Assembly: GCF_037975245.1 (NCBI RefSeq)
Contig: NC_092575.1
Coordinates: 13,923,310-13,987,309, forward strand
Direction: 5' to 3'
DNA: 64,000 bases
Origin: Apostichopus japonicus
Lineage: Eukaryota > Echinodermata > Holothuroidea > Aspidochirotida > Stichopodidae
The position numbers and the translations under genes are program-made. The notes below the pieces were generated by a model. It worked only from the letters and a program-made list of their open reading frames with translations, had not been told where the DNA came from and did not search any database. Shown one piece after another: positions 1 to 12,476 of the stretch. Each line of letters opens with the position of its first letter. Within the stretch, counting starts at the first letter, position 1.

Positions 1-2508
1 TTAGGAGAGGATCTGGGAGAGCACGTAAAGAGTACTGACAAGGTAAGCAAGGAACTGTTTCTCATAATTTCAAAACTGTTATTTTCCTTACTCATTACCG
101 GCAACTAGCTTCCACTAGTATGTTATGCCTCAGGTAAGGTAGAGTACCCAGAGACCAGCAACCAAGAGAGGGGTGGATTTAGGGACTATAAAACTAGAAA
201 CAGTTGTGCACCCATGGGGCTAAGTGTTTGTGAAAACATAGTCTGACAGGTTTTACTCAAACATAAAGTGAATTGATCATACAGGGCCTCCTCATAGGAC
301 ATGCACAATTTCTACAGATGCTCTTGAATTGTTTTATGTAAAAATCAGGCCTCAGTTTTATAAAGCATCTTATGCTCTAAATTGATTGAATTTTGTTGCC
401 AATATTTCATTTTAACCTATCTTGCCTTTTCTCCCACTGCTGACCATTGACTGTATCAATTTTCTTCAGGAAAAGAGTGCTGACACATGCATTGAGGCCA
501 TGGACTTGCAAGGCCCTGTTGTTCTGGTTGCACATGGTAAGTGTTGTTTGTTTTGATTGTTCATGCTACTCCATAGTGCACTGATCAGTGACTAATTACC
601 ACACTAAATACGCTACTGGAATTGTTCCAACAAAAAATATGTCTACGTAACCATTCATTTATGTCAATATCAAAATATGGTACGTACAACCATGCAGTTT
701 ACTCAGGACTGCATCATGATTGGACACCATGCATGTTGGGTAGTGTCTGCAAAGGTCATACAGTGGTCAAATATATAACTTTATACTTACTGTAAATTCC
801 TTGTGTGTGTATTCATCAAGCCATGCTATTTATAAAATTGTATGCTTTGCCCCATCAATCTCTGATGCTTTGTAATAGGACTGGCAAATTAAAGGTAGTC
901 AGGACTCGCCCAAAGGCAAAATGATAACAGGGCCATCACCAACTTTCTCTTGTCTGCAACCCAAAGTTCTATCTAAGCTCCGCCCATTATTTACGTTGGT
1001 CTGCACTCTTCCCATTGCAACTATCTGTGAAGTCCCTCCCATTGTTTACAACTCACTCTCATCCAAGTAAACATTGACCAAGCCAGATCTGGTTTCACCC
1101 CTGGTAAGCATCAGCAGGCCTTGTCCTTAGCTCCCCTTAGGGCAATAGAAAAAGTTCTGCAAGTCTCTTCTTTGGAACTGACAACTAAATAATTATGACC
1201 AAAGCTTACCAGACTCATCTAACATGGTATGTACACAGTACTACACACTAAAGCTGTAATTGACACCTTGTAGTACACAGTATATATGCTGGTATGATTT
1301 GCACAATGTAGAAATGCATGCAATTTCTGATAATTCAATATTTTCTTTTCAAAGGGAAAGTACTGACAGCAACTTTGTTTTCTCTCGCCATTGGAGGAAA
1401 AGAAACGACTAAAGTAAACAATCCTCTATCCGGTGTGTGCGTATGGTTTGCAGCTTATTATGTCTTCAACCTACAATATCCAGAAAAGGCGCCGGCGCTC
1501 TTGGAATTTATCCAACGGTGAGTAGTTATATTGTAGTCAAGGACGACCACTGCCTCGTCTAAGCGTCAGGAAATAATGGGGATTGTAATTATTATGCAAT
1601 CCTAGGAATCCCTGTAAGCTTTACATGTCCCCACTCTTGGGCAAATTGCCCTTATTTCACAAGCAGTTTCCCCATATCAAATTACACTACAATCCGACAT
1701 AACAAACTCAGCATGCTTAAACAAATTTACTCCACCATCAAGTCCCAGAGTTATGAAGGTGGGGTATTAAAAACCATTAAAAGTCCCTACCCTAGAGTGG
1801 ACAATGCAACTGGTAATACTGACCAATAATGCCACTAAAATAGAGGTCATGAAGGAAGTATACTTTGAAAGTGCATAACCATCAAATCGTTTGCCCTATC
1901 CACTTTAGGTGCAACATCTTTAATCAAGTTAAACATTTTTAGACTATACTTCAAAATGTTATTGCGTCCTGATGAATTTGGATGATATCTCGCTCAATAT
2001 TTGAGTATGGAAGACTCAAAAAACGCAAATGTATAAACTCAGTAAAAGTGTAATTACCAGATCCATAAACAACTATTTCCTGTAACACATGTACTTTATC
2101 CAAAAATACCATGCTGCAAAATGCCAACCTGCCTATGGCCATCATGGACAATTGATTATAAATGGTTTCCAATCCTTACTATAATACATGCATGGGTATT
2201 TTACTATATTGTTATTATTATATGATTATATATAATTTTAAAGTTTTCATCCAACATGAGGAGATACCATTGCATCCAAATATTTTGAAATTGCCCAAGT
2301 ACTCTATAGTGATGCATTTGTGGTGTTGCTTGATTAAAAAATAAAAACTGAATAATGATTTTGTGTTTCCTGCAGGATCTTCCTTGGAATCAACCCGGAC
2401 TGTGGGACTAAGAGACAAAAGATGAAAGGAAAGAAATCTGCCGTCAACCCAGTAGTGCTTAAACTTGCAGGCGAGATGAGTAACTTTGAAAATGACTGGG
2501 CATTGTAG
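1..2508 (+). CDS. 3' end of an unrecognised protein-coding gene, four exons (partial)
   Basis: Four exons join in one open frame: 1-42 (cut by the window edge; donor gtaagc), 470-536 (acceptor ttttcttcag, donor gtaagt), 1355-1517 (acceptor cttttcaaag, donor gtgagt) and 2376-2508 (acceptor tttcctgcag), ending at TAG 2506-2508. Intron phases are 0, 1 and 2, and all agree across the junctions. The visible protein is about 134 aa and has no obvious signal peptide or membrane segment. It contains AYYVFNLQYPEKAPALLEF in exon 3, running into IFLGINPDCG in exon 4, and a basic stretch (KRQKMKGKK) near the C terminus. From memory the YP..A..LEFIQR..LGINP pattern recurs at the C terminus of uncharacterised fish and invertebrate proteins, some associated with zinc-finger or transposon-derived genes. 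I cannot assign a function. The exon structure is well supported by the splice signals and phase agreement. Confidence 0.75.
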
Positions 2509-3614
2509 GTCCCAGAATGGGATACATCCATCATGGTTACAGAACACTCTCAAAACTTTTTTTTGCTTGATCAAGTTTGTATTTAAAGTTATAACACCTC
2601 TGTTTTTCAGTACTTATAGAGGTGGTTTGTCTCAGATATTAGGGTAAAAAGCCACACATTGTGTGCTACACAGATTTTGATTGCTTGTTTTATTTATTTA
2701 TTTAGTTTGTTATTTACTTTTCATTTTTGTCCTGTTTCCATAAAGCTTGTAATTGTTTGGAAAAGTTTAAGTAAGTAATGGTGTGCTATTGCATACATGT
2801 GATTTTACCTAGCTGGTTACTTGAATAGACAAGTTTTTTTCCAATTCTATAACTCCTAAAGTGATTTATGTGAAATCAGTATTGCTTCTAGGAAAGATGT
2901 TAGATCATGAATCTGTTATTTAAGCAGATGTATGTGGTTTTCTATTCTGGATATACACAATACTGTAACAAATACAAATTTGCACTAAAATATTTCAGAA
3001 AGTTCTAGTTGAAGAAAATTTTGGCAGCTATGACATGTGTTTCTGATATCAAGACATTTCTGAAAGGTGAAATCTGGTTATGGGGCTACAGTAGGATTTC
3101 ATTTTTATGGAGATCATGCACAGACCAAAAATAATCTGGCTAGCCTATCTTTTGATTTGAGAAATTCCTTGTCCATGTTAAAAATGCTAAATTTTAGCAT
3201 AATTGATTTTATGTAATGTTTTTTTGATAAGTTGCTGTTAAAGCAAAGTTAGTATGGGGCAGTCCTTGGTTTCTGATGTCTTTGCTATTTCACAGCAGCA
3301 TTCTCAGGCTGGCATACAAAGTATGTAAAAAACAAACTATATTAAGGTGTTAAATCAAGTACAATATCTTTTATGAAATTCATTTCACCGTCCACACTGC
3401 CTACAAATTGACTTGCTTTGACATATATCTGTTCATTTACAGGAGGTATTTGCGATGGCATTGTAAGTGTCAATACAATACCGTGTTTCAGGATGTTTTC
3501 ATTGTTATTTCTATGTTCCTTTCAGTTAATAAAGGTTATATGAAACATTTACTCACAGTCCACATGTTTTTTAATGGTACATGTCTGCTAGTTCAAGTCA
3601 CAGCTAGTAAATGA
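2509..3614. other. 3' UTR / intergenic, no further gene seen
   Basis: AT-rich sequence after the stop codon of the first gene. The first part is presumably 3' UTR, but I could not fix a convincing AATAAA cleavage site. Open frames here are short and lack splice context. No repeat structure was recognised until the tandem array that begins near 3615. Confidence 0.5.
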
Positions 3615-4125
3615 ACTTCACGAAACGTTTTTATACAGTCTATGTTATTTTACAGTATAGTACCGTCCGCCAAAGTAACAGTACAGTCCCTTTTTTTTAC
3701 AGATTTATTTCAGTAAATATACGATGGGAAACGTTTTTTCACGGTCCGTGTTATTTTACGGTGGACTACCTTCCGCCAAACTGACAGTAAAATACCGTTA
3801 TTTTGCAGATTTATTTCAGTAAATATATGATGCGAACCTTTTTTTCACGGTCCGTGTTATTTTACGGTGGACTACCTTCCGCCAAACTGACAGTAAAGTA
3901 CCGTTTTTTTACAGATTTATTTCGGTAAATATACGATGGGAAACGTTTCCCCACGGTCCGTGTTATTTCACAGTGCCGTTTTTTTTACAGAAGTGAGATG
4001 CTGTAAATACACGACGGGAAACGTCGTTTCACAGTCAATGTTATTTTACGGTAAACTACTGGCGTCCAAGACTGCCAGTAAGTTACCGTTTTTTTACAGA
4101 TTTATTTTTTACAGTGCACGCGTCC
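3615..4125. repeat. Diverged tandem array, unit about 80-108 bp, about five copies
   Basis: The same block recurs starting near 3620, 3727, 3835, 3940 and 4018. Each begins gaaacgtt..tcacggtccg, continues tgttattttacggt and ccgccaaactgacagta, and ends acagatttatttcagtaaat. Copies 4 and 5 carry deletions. The blocks are rich in ACGGT/ACCGT and short inverted segments. No coding content was seen. A dinucleotide (AC)n run and a C-run follow at 4241-4300. Confidence 0.75.
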
Positions 4126-4363
4126 CCATCATTCGGCCAAGACTGACTCAAAGAACACGTTCGAAGAAAACCCGTCGGGTACTTGAAAACAAATCAGTGC
4201 AAATTAAACATTCCCGTACAATGGGATGAGGTTCTTGGGGTTCGGAAGACCCCCCCCCTTTTTCCGAGTCCACACGTGACACACACACACACACACTCAC
4301 ATACAAGTTGACTACCCCACACCATTATGCTAGCGTGCTAATTGTGTTTGCTGCGCGAACTCC

Positions 4364-6266
4364 TACGGCATGCCATACGTTTCAAAAATGTCCAAAACAA
4401 TATAAGCATGTCCAAAATAATATAAGCATGTCCAAATTTATATAAACATGTCGAAACTAATATGAGTATGTCCAAAAATAATAAGAGCATGTCCAAAATA
4501 ATATGAGAGTGTCGAAAGACTATATGAGCATGTCCAACATATTAAAAGAATGTCGAAAAATAATACAAGAGGGACAAATGTAACTGCCTAATTCAATTTT
4601 GTATTGAACATTTTGGCGTTTTAAGTTACGCCATATGTTGCAAAATATCCAAAAAAATATAAGCATGTCCAAACTTATATGAGCATGTCCAAATTTATAT
4701 AGACATGTCAAAACTATATGAGCATGTCCAAAATAATACGCGCATGTCCAAACACATATAAGTATGTCAAAATATAATATGAGCACGCCCAAAATTATAT
4801 GAGAGTGTCGAATAATAATATAAAAGTCTCGAGTGTAACTGCTAACTTCAACTTTGTTATGAACATTTTGGCGTTTGAAGTCACGCCAAATGTTTCAAAT
4901 ATCGAACTTTTATATTGGTATGTCGAAAAAAATTAGCTTACAATACCTTCTTTGGGGGTAATTTGTATCAACTGACACAATGGTTATCATTATGACAATA
5001 TATTATTGAAACATTCTTCTGTTTTTGTGACGCAAATAATTCAAAATATGTAAAAACAAGACCATCACCTAACATTTTTCCTTTTTACATCCCTACGTAA
5101 TGTGAGTGGTTTCGCCCTGCCTTGAGGTGCTGAGATTATTCATATATTGTTGCGAAGGCAAAGAAGTTCACGTGCGAAAGTACGTACAACATGCACAAGC
5201 GCTAACAACGTACAGTAGTTATCACACATGCGTACGTTGGCAGTGAAAATGAACTACTATGCTGTGTTACTTTTTTAACGGAAAATTGTGACACTTAATT
5301 ACGGTTACCAGGCGAAGTCGGACACTAGCCCAGAATTAAAAAAAAATAAGCCTAGGTTAGGGGTATTCAACGTTTAATCTTCACTCTCACCTTTTAACTA
5401 AATTTCAAGATAGAAACGTGGGAAGAACTCGCCAACTACATATTATTGATTAAACCGCGTGGAATGTTGGACACAGTGGTTCTTCGTATTAAACTCACTG
5501 ATAGTTACAGCACCTTGGGGCCAGGTTGATCACTCGCGCTACGAAACAACTCAACTAATATTTCCTCGAAAATAAAATCGTTCTTGATCGAAATATCATT
5601 AACATATTAACACACACACTAATACGGTAATGGATGAACTGTATATCGTCTTAAGTTACGCTGGATATGGTGTTTTTGTTTTCAGCATATCAAAATAAAA
5701 AGTTTGATATTTGGAACATATGGCGTAAAATTCAAACGCCTGACTGTTCATTACAAAGTTGAATCGAGCAGTTACGCTCGAGACTTTTGTATTATTTTTC
5801 GACACTTTTTTATATTTTGGACATGCTCATATAGTCTTTCGACACTCTTATATTATTTTGAACATGCTCTCATTATTTTTGGACATACTCATATTGGTTT
5901 CGACATGTTTATATAAATTTGGACATGCTTATATTTTTTTGGATATTTTGCAACAGATGGCGTGAATACAGATGCCAAAATGTTCACTAAAAAGTTGAAG
6001 TTAGCAGTTACATTCGACATGTTCATATAATTTTTCGACACTCTCATATTATTTTGGGCATGATCATATTATTTTTGGACATACTTATATTAGTTTCGAT
6101 ATGTTTATATAAATTTGGACATGCTTATATTTTTTTGGACATGCTTATATTTTTTTGGACATGCTTATATTTTTTTGGACATGCTTATATTTTTTTGGAC
6201 ATGCTTATATTTTTTTGGACATGCTTATATAGTTTTGGACATTTTTGATACATTTGGCATTCCGTA
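4364..6266. mobile_element. Foldback transposon with 20-bp sub-repeats in both arms
   Basis: A left arm (about 4364-4935) and a right arm (about 5655-6266) are inverted copies of each other, separated by a loop of about 720 bp. Both arms are built of 20-22 bp units such as tccaaaataatataagcatg, or its complement on the right; six near-perfect 20-bp units lie at 6117-6236. The unique parts of the arms also match: aagtt(a/c)cgcca, gaacattttggcgtt, and the inner border at 4860-4930 against 5660-5760. The ends read TACGGCATGCCA on the left and, inverted, TACGGAATGCCA on the right. The direct repeat aactcc flanks both sides (4358-4363, 6267-6272). Open frames in the arms are repeat artefacts. The architecture is that of foldback elements such as Drosophila FB or sea-urchin TU; no transposase was found. 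Confidence 0.82.
4936..5654. other. Loop of the first foldback element, no ORF
   Basis: The stretch between the two inverted arms has no sub-repeats, no open frame of note and no motif I recognise. It probably represents non-coding filler of a non-autonomous element. Confidence 0.5.
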
Positions 6267-9200
6267 AACTCCGGCGGGAAATCGACAGGGTGTTCGCGGG
6301 AAATTTTACAATGTTTTCCACCCTTCCCCCCACCCTCTGCCTACCCCGCCACAATGCACAAATTCAATATATCTGTGACCCATTGTTGTACTTGTAATTG
6401 CGTAGGCCTAGCCCTACTACCGTACACTTCTGTAGTAATCGCTTCCTAACAACCGACTTTCCTAACCTTGGCCTAGCTGGTGAAAGCCTTGTAGTCTAAC
6501 ACTCCATATGATCGCTAACTTCAATACACAATGCCAATATTAAGTAGGCCTAGTAACATTAGGCTTATAACTGCCATACAATGCCTGCGCTATTACAGTA
6601 GGGGCTACGCAATTAACGAAGAAATATTTGCTTCAAATATCTCTGTAACACTTACCGATGAGCTGAAAGAGAAACAAAAATCTGATTAAAACTTCATGCA
6701 AACGCGCAATTCGTCTTTTTCAATGCAACGATCGTCAAAACTAAGCAAATACAACCAAATTCTTGACATACGCGTTACGAAAAAACGATACTGGCAGCGC
6801 TATTTTGAGAATGTACTTCCGCATCAAAAGTGGTGGCGCTCTTTCGGAATTATAATCTGAGCTATATAACTCTGATTTTCGGCTTATATTTTGAGGCAAC
6901 AACACAGGTTACGTTTAAACGTTAACCGTTCGGTTAATAGAAACGGTTAACCGGTTAGTGAATTAACCGGAATGACACAGCCCTACATACAACATCTCCT
7001 CGTTTACTAGTTTGGTCGTTCAAATCAATCTAAAATAACTCTTACTTTCTGTTCAATGTTTCCATTCTTTGTTCAGCAATATCAGATGCACGATAAGTAT
7101 GATAGCGTATTTTTGATACTATAGCTCTAATTGCTTCTCATCTTAATTCTGCTGCTGTTGATGAGATTCAGTGACGACCAATTGCATGGGTTCGTTGCAT
7201 ATGAAGCGAACCGCGGATGGCGGGGGAAATTACCGTGTTTAGGGTCCTTCGCTTCGAACTCATAAGTTATCAATGAGGAGGCAAGAGTGTTCTTGCGTTG
7301 AAACAACGGCTGACTTTTATTACAAACTCTACACAATAATATGAAAATATACAAATGAAGAATAAGTCATGACACATGACAGTATAAAATGGCTTTGTAT
7401 GATAAATGGCTTAAGGGTCTCTTTACTCTTATTTAAACTCTTATTAAAACTATTCTTACTCGGGGAAAAACCTATACTTGAAACTACGACATATTCACTG
7501 AACCTATGCTCAAACTGAGTAATATTCATACGACATGAATACAAATACAATTAAAGACTCAATAATAGTATCCTGCAATACGACATAGCACCCGTACAAT
7601 ACAGTATAAAAATGTATAAAGCGTATAAAGAATAATGTAAAATGAACATTATGAAATAATCTGCATAAATAATAATAAACGTTTGCCAACAGGCGAGGAA
7701 TTTTGACACCTTCTTAATGGCCAGCCTAGGGCAACTAATGCCGCTGCAACTCATTATAGGCCTTTCACCGTACTGTTCCTAGACAGCAGGAATTTACACC
7801 TCCTGAACCCACAAACTCTCAAGAGACTTGGCACTCCATAGCTATCCATTAAGGCTAAGATTAGAAGGACAAGCTCTTGAGACAACTCTGTAGTGATCAA
7901 CAGTAAACAATATGTTCAAAATACAAAATACGTACACTCTTTACACTGCGAGTAGTACAATAAAATACAGGTACAGTAAAATAATAATACAACTCAACTG
8001 TCAATACACTACAATACACTTAACTGTTAACTCTCTGGATATAAACTCAACCTAACCGTTACTGTCACTCTACAGTATACTAAAACTCTGGTACACAATA
8101 CTATTAGCACCCATGTGCTTAACGATACACAACCACTGATCCACACAGTGTACACAACGCACGCTATAAACTCATAGGACCAAGGTCCAAATACAACCTA
8201 ACATACGTACTCTGTACGGTCAAGTACAACCTAGCCAGAGGGGCAACAATTTCAACTACGATTCAATTAAACAACAATAAGGGTACGTAGTACGTATAAA
8301 AACAATATGTGTTACTTAATCTCTTACTATACTGGGATCAGCTCGCTCGCGGATAACATGACGAAGAAGACTCTACGCTCGCGGTACAGGAAGCTCGCGT
8401 ACATCGAGACTCATCAACGCTAACTCTAGCCAGCTCGCTATATACTAATAGTAGGTCCGCCATCTTCGTAACCAGCGACTTCGAGCCAGAAGTCAAACCA
8501 TCCAACAACCTGAGGCATCCTGCCTCTGAGAAGGGTGACATCTCCTTCCTGACTCCAGATAATAAAGATATGGGTATTCTCTGGGCTATTGACGACCCAA
8601 GATTAAGTAAAATATGACCAATTATGAACGGGATCACGAGGCGATGCCCCGGAGCTCTGCAGGGACGATGTTCGCCATACAACAACGTATCCAGAACTGA
8701 AGAAACACGTGTATACAACTAACGCTAACAAACTGACTATTACGAACTATTACGTAATACATGCAAATACTAAACGGGTGTACACAACAAAATTTCACTT
8801 CACTACACATATTTCACCAGTCTACACACAGATTTGGTTTTACATTGAAGCTTAAACTGTTGCACAAAGTAACGTAATCAATTTACGTAACCAATTCGCC
8901 GGTGCCTTCCAATCATAACTCCTTGAACCCCCATTGTGATCATATAATTGTCCCCCTGGGGGAAAATATTTACACATTGGTAATTACTTAAAATCTGTTC
9001 ATTTTGTCAATAGGGACCCAAGTATTGACAGATAGGTATTGAAATGAAGTTTTAATTTTTATAATTTTTTTTTTATAATTGAGCTAATTAGATATGTAAA
9101 TATGCAAATGAGGTTATGATACAAACAATGTACTTTTTTTGCCCATTTGAAATTATTTTGATGAAATCTGCTGGACTTTTGATAGTTTGATGAGTTCAAG

Positions 9201-9552
9201 ACATGTTATTTTATAAGAAAAATATAATTTGATGTTTGAATGTGAGGAATATGACTGATTTTCCCCCCTCCAAACAAACAAATGTATTCTGTAATACATT
9301 GGTAGCCACGCGTAACGGTAAGTCTATATATACCAATTGCGCTACATACACAATACATAGTAGATACAGTGAACAACTATGCGGCTTACCGTATCAGAAT
9401 TTCAGAATTTCATCGTCAGAATCTTCTTCTCCAAAGGCTTGATGGTCAAATTGCCCATAAAAAGAAGGTCTAACGGCTCTTAGAAGTATTTAGCCATGAT
9501 AATATGTGGTAAATAGTTACCGTTTCATTTACGTGAGTGATTGCATTGACCC
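6267..9552. other. Gene-poor interval with a solitary hAT-like terminus
   Basis: No supported gene. At 6910-6990 a block of alternating ggttaacc / ccggttaa motifs ends in ccggaatgacacagccct, which resembles the outward end of a hAT-type element (CAGGGCTGTG on the opposite strand); I found no partner end. From about 7290 to 8790 the minus strand reads like a regulatory-type repeat (begins TGTTGTGTAC near 8790, with TATA-like tracts near 7610), possibly an LTR, but no second copy lies in the window. 8900-9550 is AT-rich with nothing recognised. Confidence 0.35.
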
Positions 9553-9563
9553 TAACGACGCTA
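9553..9563. repeat. Left target-site duplication of the 13.3-kb foldback
   Basis: taacgacgcta stands immediately outside the left terminal CCGG of the element and is repeated exactly at 22843-22853 outside the right terminal CCGG. An 11-bp perfect match placed exactly at both borders of an inverted repeat is strong evidence of a target duplication. Confidence 0.85.
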
Positions 9564-10107
9564 CCGGTGTGAAGTTAGATACTTATTCCCCGTTCCTCGT
9601 TCGATATTCGCGAATGAGTAACTGAGCTGCCTATTCGGTTACGTATTCGACAATTGTATCGACGTAACACCTGTGGCAAGACAAAAGCTTTCTTACAAGA
9701 TGTTCAACATTTGGTCGTGGAAAGAGGTTTATCTATGGCCCATTGGTCATATGAACTCCAATGACTATGTAGAAGGGTACCATAATGCATCTTGCCATGT
9801 CCAAATAGTTCTTGACCAACTAAAATGACCAGTACTTCATCAGTTCTTAAATTAATGTAAAAAAATTACTTTAGGCCCTAATCAAGACTAGCACGCCTTG
9901 GACCACCTTACCAATGGGTCATATGAGTTCTTAACACATTGTAGAAGGATACCATAATGCGTCTTGCCCGGTCCAAAGAGTGCTTGACCAATTAAAATGA
10001 CCATTAAATCGACATTTTTTTTAAAATAAATGTAACGGGAACTGAAATAAAAACATTTGGGCCCTAATCAAGACCAGCACGCCTTGGACCGCCCAACCAA
10101 ATGTACC
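9564..10107 (-). repeat. Left inverted arm of the giant foldback
   Basis: About 180 bp of unique terminal sequence is followed by two to three diverged copies of the 180-bp unit in inverted orientation relative to the right arm. tgcgtcttgcccggtccaaa at 9959 is the complement of the right-arm consensus. The arm ends abruptly near 10107, where a SINE 3' fragment begins. Confidence 0.8.
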
Positions 10108-10124
10108 GTATAGTGATGTATGTA

Positions 10125-10216
10125 TAGTGATCTTCCCGCAAGCAGGAACTCGCGAAAGAAGCCATGGAGGCTTATAGACTCCAGAGCCGTATATAGAGAG
10201 AGTTTGGCCAACCATG
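10125..10216 (-). mobile_element. SINE 3'-end fragment
   Basis: cgcaagcaggaactcgcgaa followed by gaagcc matches the 3' portion of the SINE copies at 42.7 kb (same orientation) and 23.6 kb (opposite). The sequence gtatatagagagagtttggcc continues as in the copy near 14.4 kb. The tRNA-like head is absent here. It sits at the inner edge of the left foldback arm. Confidence 0.6.
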
Positions 10217-11750
10217 TAACCGATTTGGATTGGTCGAGAGGGAAAACGCCCACACAGGGTGGTAAAATAGGTCCACTTGAAAACTTTATAGCAGACGACA
10301 CGCATACTCACAGTGTATAGACTATCGTTTGTGTACACGAAAAAAGTACGAAATTATGAAAGAAATGGTGCTGGGGATGCTGCGATCGGTCAGAACATGG
10401 ATATTGTTGTTTGATTATCCGACTGACCATAAAAGAAGAGGAATTTTTTGGAAGTAGAAAGAACAAGATGGAGATCTAATGAAAAAAAAGTCTGTGTAGC
10501 CTAGGCCCAGTATTACTAGCCATAGGCCCTAGTGTAATACGAGTAATGTACAAGCAATGCGGGAATTTTACGTTCAGACTGGTTTCTGTAATTACATGCA
10601 TGGCTATTCTCTCTCGTTTTACGATCCACAAATTCGATTTCATTATGCCAGCTCTCCTAATCATAGGCATGGCAGTTTCAGTCGCACATACAGTTATCCT
10701 AATTCCTAGTTATTGTATGCCTAGGCTATGCCTAGCCTAAAAAAGTATCACTTTTAGTTTAATGTAAAAGGGTGGGCTAGCCTCTAGGCATCACGTAAAG
10801 CCCTAATCCTTAGTTAAGCCCAAAGCATAAGTTAAGCCTGGGCTTAGTTAGACCTGGACCATTCTTGCTATTACTACAACTGTTATAGCACATTACATAA
10901 TATGGCACAGTATAAGGCCCAATTAAACTAGGTCTAAGGAAAACAAAGTAGCCTAGGCCTAAACTAGTTAGGCTAGGTCTATACTCATTGGCAACTTATG
11001 GGTTGTGTGCACATACAGGCCTAATTATATAGACCCTTTTAGTATGCCATAAACAAGTGCCCAAATGGTTAAATGATCTTGGTTTGTGTTAATTGTCAGC
11101 ATTGGCCTAGCCTTTTTAGGCTAACATGAATTCAGCCTAATTTTTTCTTCTTCAAAAGTATAGCCTAGGCCTTGGTTTAATTTGGATGCAGTCAACTATC
11201 ATTTATCAAAGTTGCATCAGTACCTCCTTATTCCCTTAATTGACACCCACATTGACGATTGAAGTTAAAAAAATCTTTTTAAATTATCTTTAGACAGTAA
11301 ATTTTAACTCCCTGAATTTCAGGCCTTTTTTAACAAATCAAAGGTGACATGTGCTCTGAAGAAAAACTCCTAACATATTAAGCCACAGTTAGCAGACTGT
11401 GATAATGACAAACCTGGTGAGTGACTACTAGACTGAAATCCAGTTCCTGCAACCACAGCAATAAAGTCTTTGTTTTAATCAATGCACTTGTGTGTTTGAA
11501 ACTTTCAAATGGACACTCAATGGCAGTTGGTTAAGATATAAGGTTTTACCTTCATCATGGAGAGTTGAAGGGAATCTGCCTCATCATCTGAATAATGGAC
11601 TCAAGGATAGCAACAAATCATGATTGGATAATGATTTTGAGCAAGTAAATATCTGGCAATTAAAGTTTGTATTATTTTTTTACATATTATTTAAGCTGTT
11701 TAGCTCACACACAAGCAAATGATCAAGTGACAACAACCGATGCAGTATAT
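10217..11750. other. Interior of the giant foldback, no gene resolved
   Basis: From 10490 to 11180 the sequence is unusually rich in cctaggc / gcctagcc palindromic words. The open frame around 10546-10740 has no family resemblance or splice context. I see no THAP zinc-finger or other transposase N terminus here, although a decayed one could be missed by eye. Confidence 0.4.
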
Positions 11751-11754
11751 TTAA

Positions 11755-12109
11755 AGGTATTGAAGACTTGCCCTAAACCGCATGCTGCGCTCTGAAAAAG
11801 TTTACTTTCCGTTGCTTGCAAGTGAAGTTTTTTTTGTGTCGCTACAAAATGCAGACAGTAATGAAACCTGATACCTTGTTATCTTTTATCTAGACCTGAG
11901 ATGTCCACGCTGCTATGTGCACTGTGTTGTGGGTATTGACTGTGATGTTTGTATTGACTGTACACTAATGTCTATTTACAGATGGTAGCAAGCTGTATGT
12001 GTATTTTCTGGGATCAATGGTGGTCTCTAACACTTCTGTTACACCGCATTCGAAACTAGGTCAGATAACCGGCATGAGACGTTTCTTTGTGCGGGAGTCT
12101 CCACACCCT
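11755..12109. mobile_element. Short MITE with TTAA target sites (Kolobok/piggyBac-like)
   Basis: The ends are inverted: aggtattgaagact at 11755 against the complement of agtctccacaccct at 12096-12109. TTAA abuts each end (11751-11754 and 12110-12113). The length is 355 bp with no coding capacity. TTAA duplications are known for the piggyBac and Kolobok superfamilies; the sequence does not decide between them. A similar end (ttaaaggtagtcaggactcg) occurs alone near 888-907. Confidence 0.6.
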
Positions 12110-12476
12110 TTAAGGAGAAGTATTTATATCCCATTAATAGAGAAAGAATTATGTTTCAATTGGTAGCATGCAACTTAAAATTTTGCAAACATTAGATACA
12201 ATCAAACAATAACAAGGTTCATTTACAAGGTAATCTACTGCCCTTTATTTCACATTAGTCTGTCACATCAGAAGGTCACAGCTTTCAATAATTATACAAA
12301 CAAATTCCCTTGATGGGTGCTTGGTTAGATTCCTGCAATTTTCAAGTTTATCAATGTAATAAGTTCTGAATGTGGCAATGTGGAGAAGCTTTGGGATAAT
12401 CTGTGGATAAGACTGCCAGACTATCAACAAGATTCCACATCCATGCAACTCCAACTGCTTCCTTCACCTCCTTGCA

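Noticed and set aside
4520-6248. Frames rich in FGHAYIFLDML resembling a membrane repeat protein
   Set aside because: They are translations of the 20-bp DNA repeats in the foldback arms.
8338-8718. 126-aa minus-strand open frame
   Set aside because: No recognisable domain or splice context; composition fits a non-coding repeat block.
10546-10740. 64-aa frame with hydrophobic segments, possible membrane protein
   Set aside because: Short, no splice sites or homologue recognised, within a region of ctaggc word repeats.
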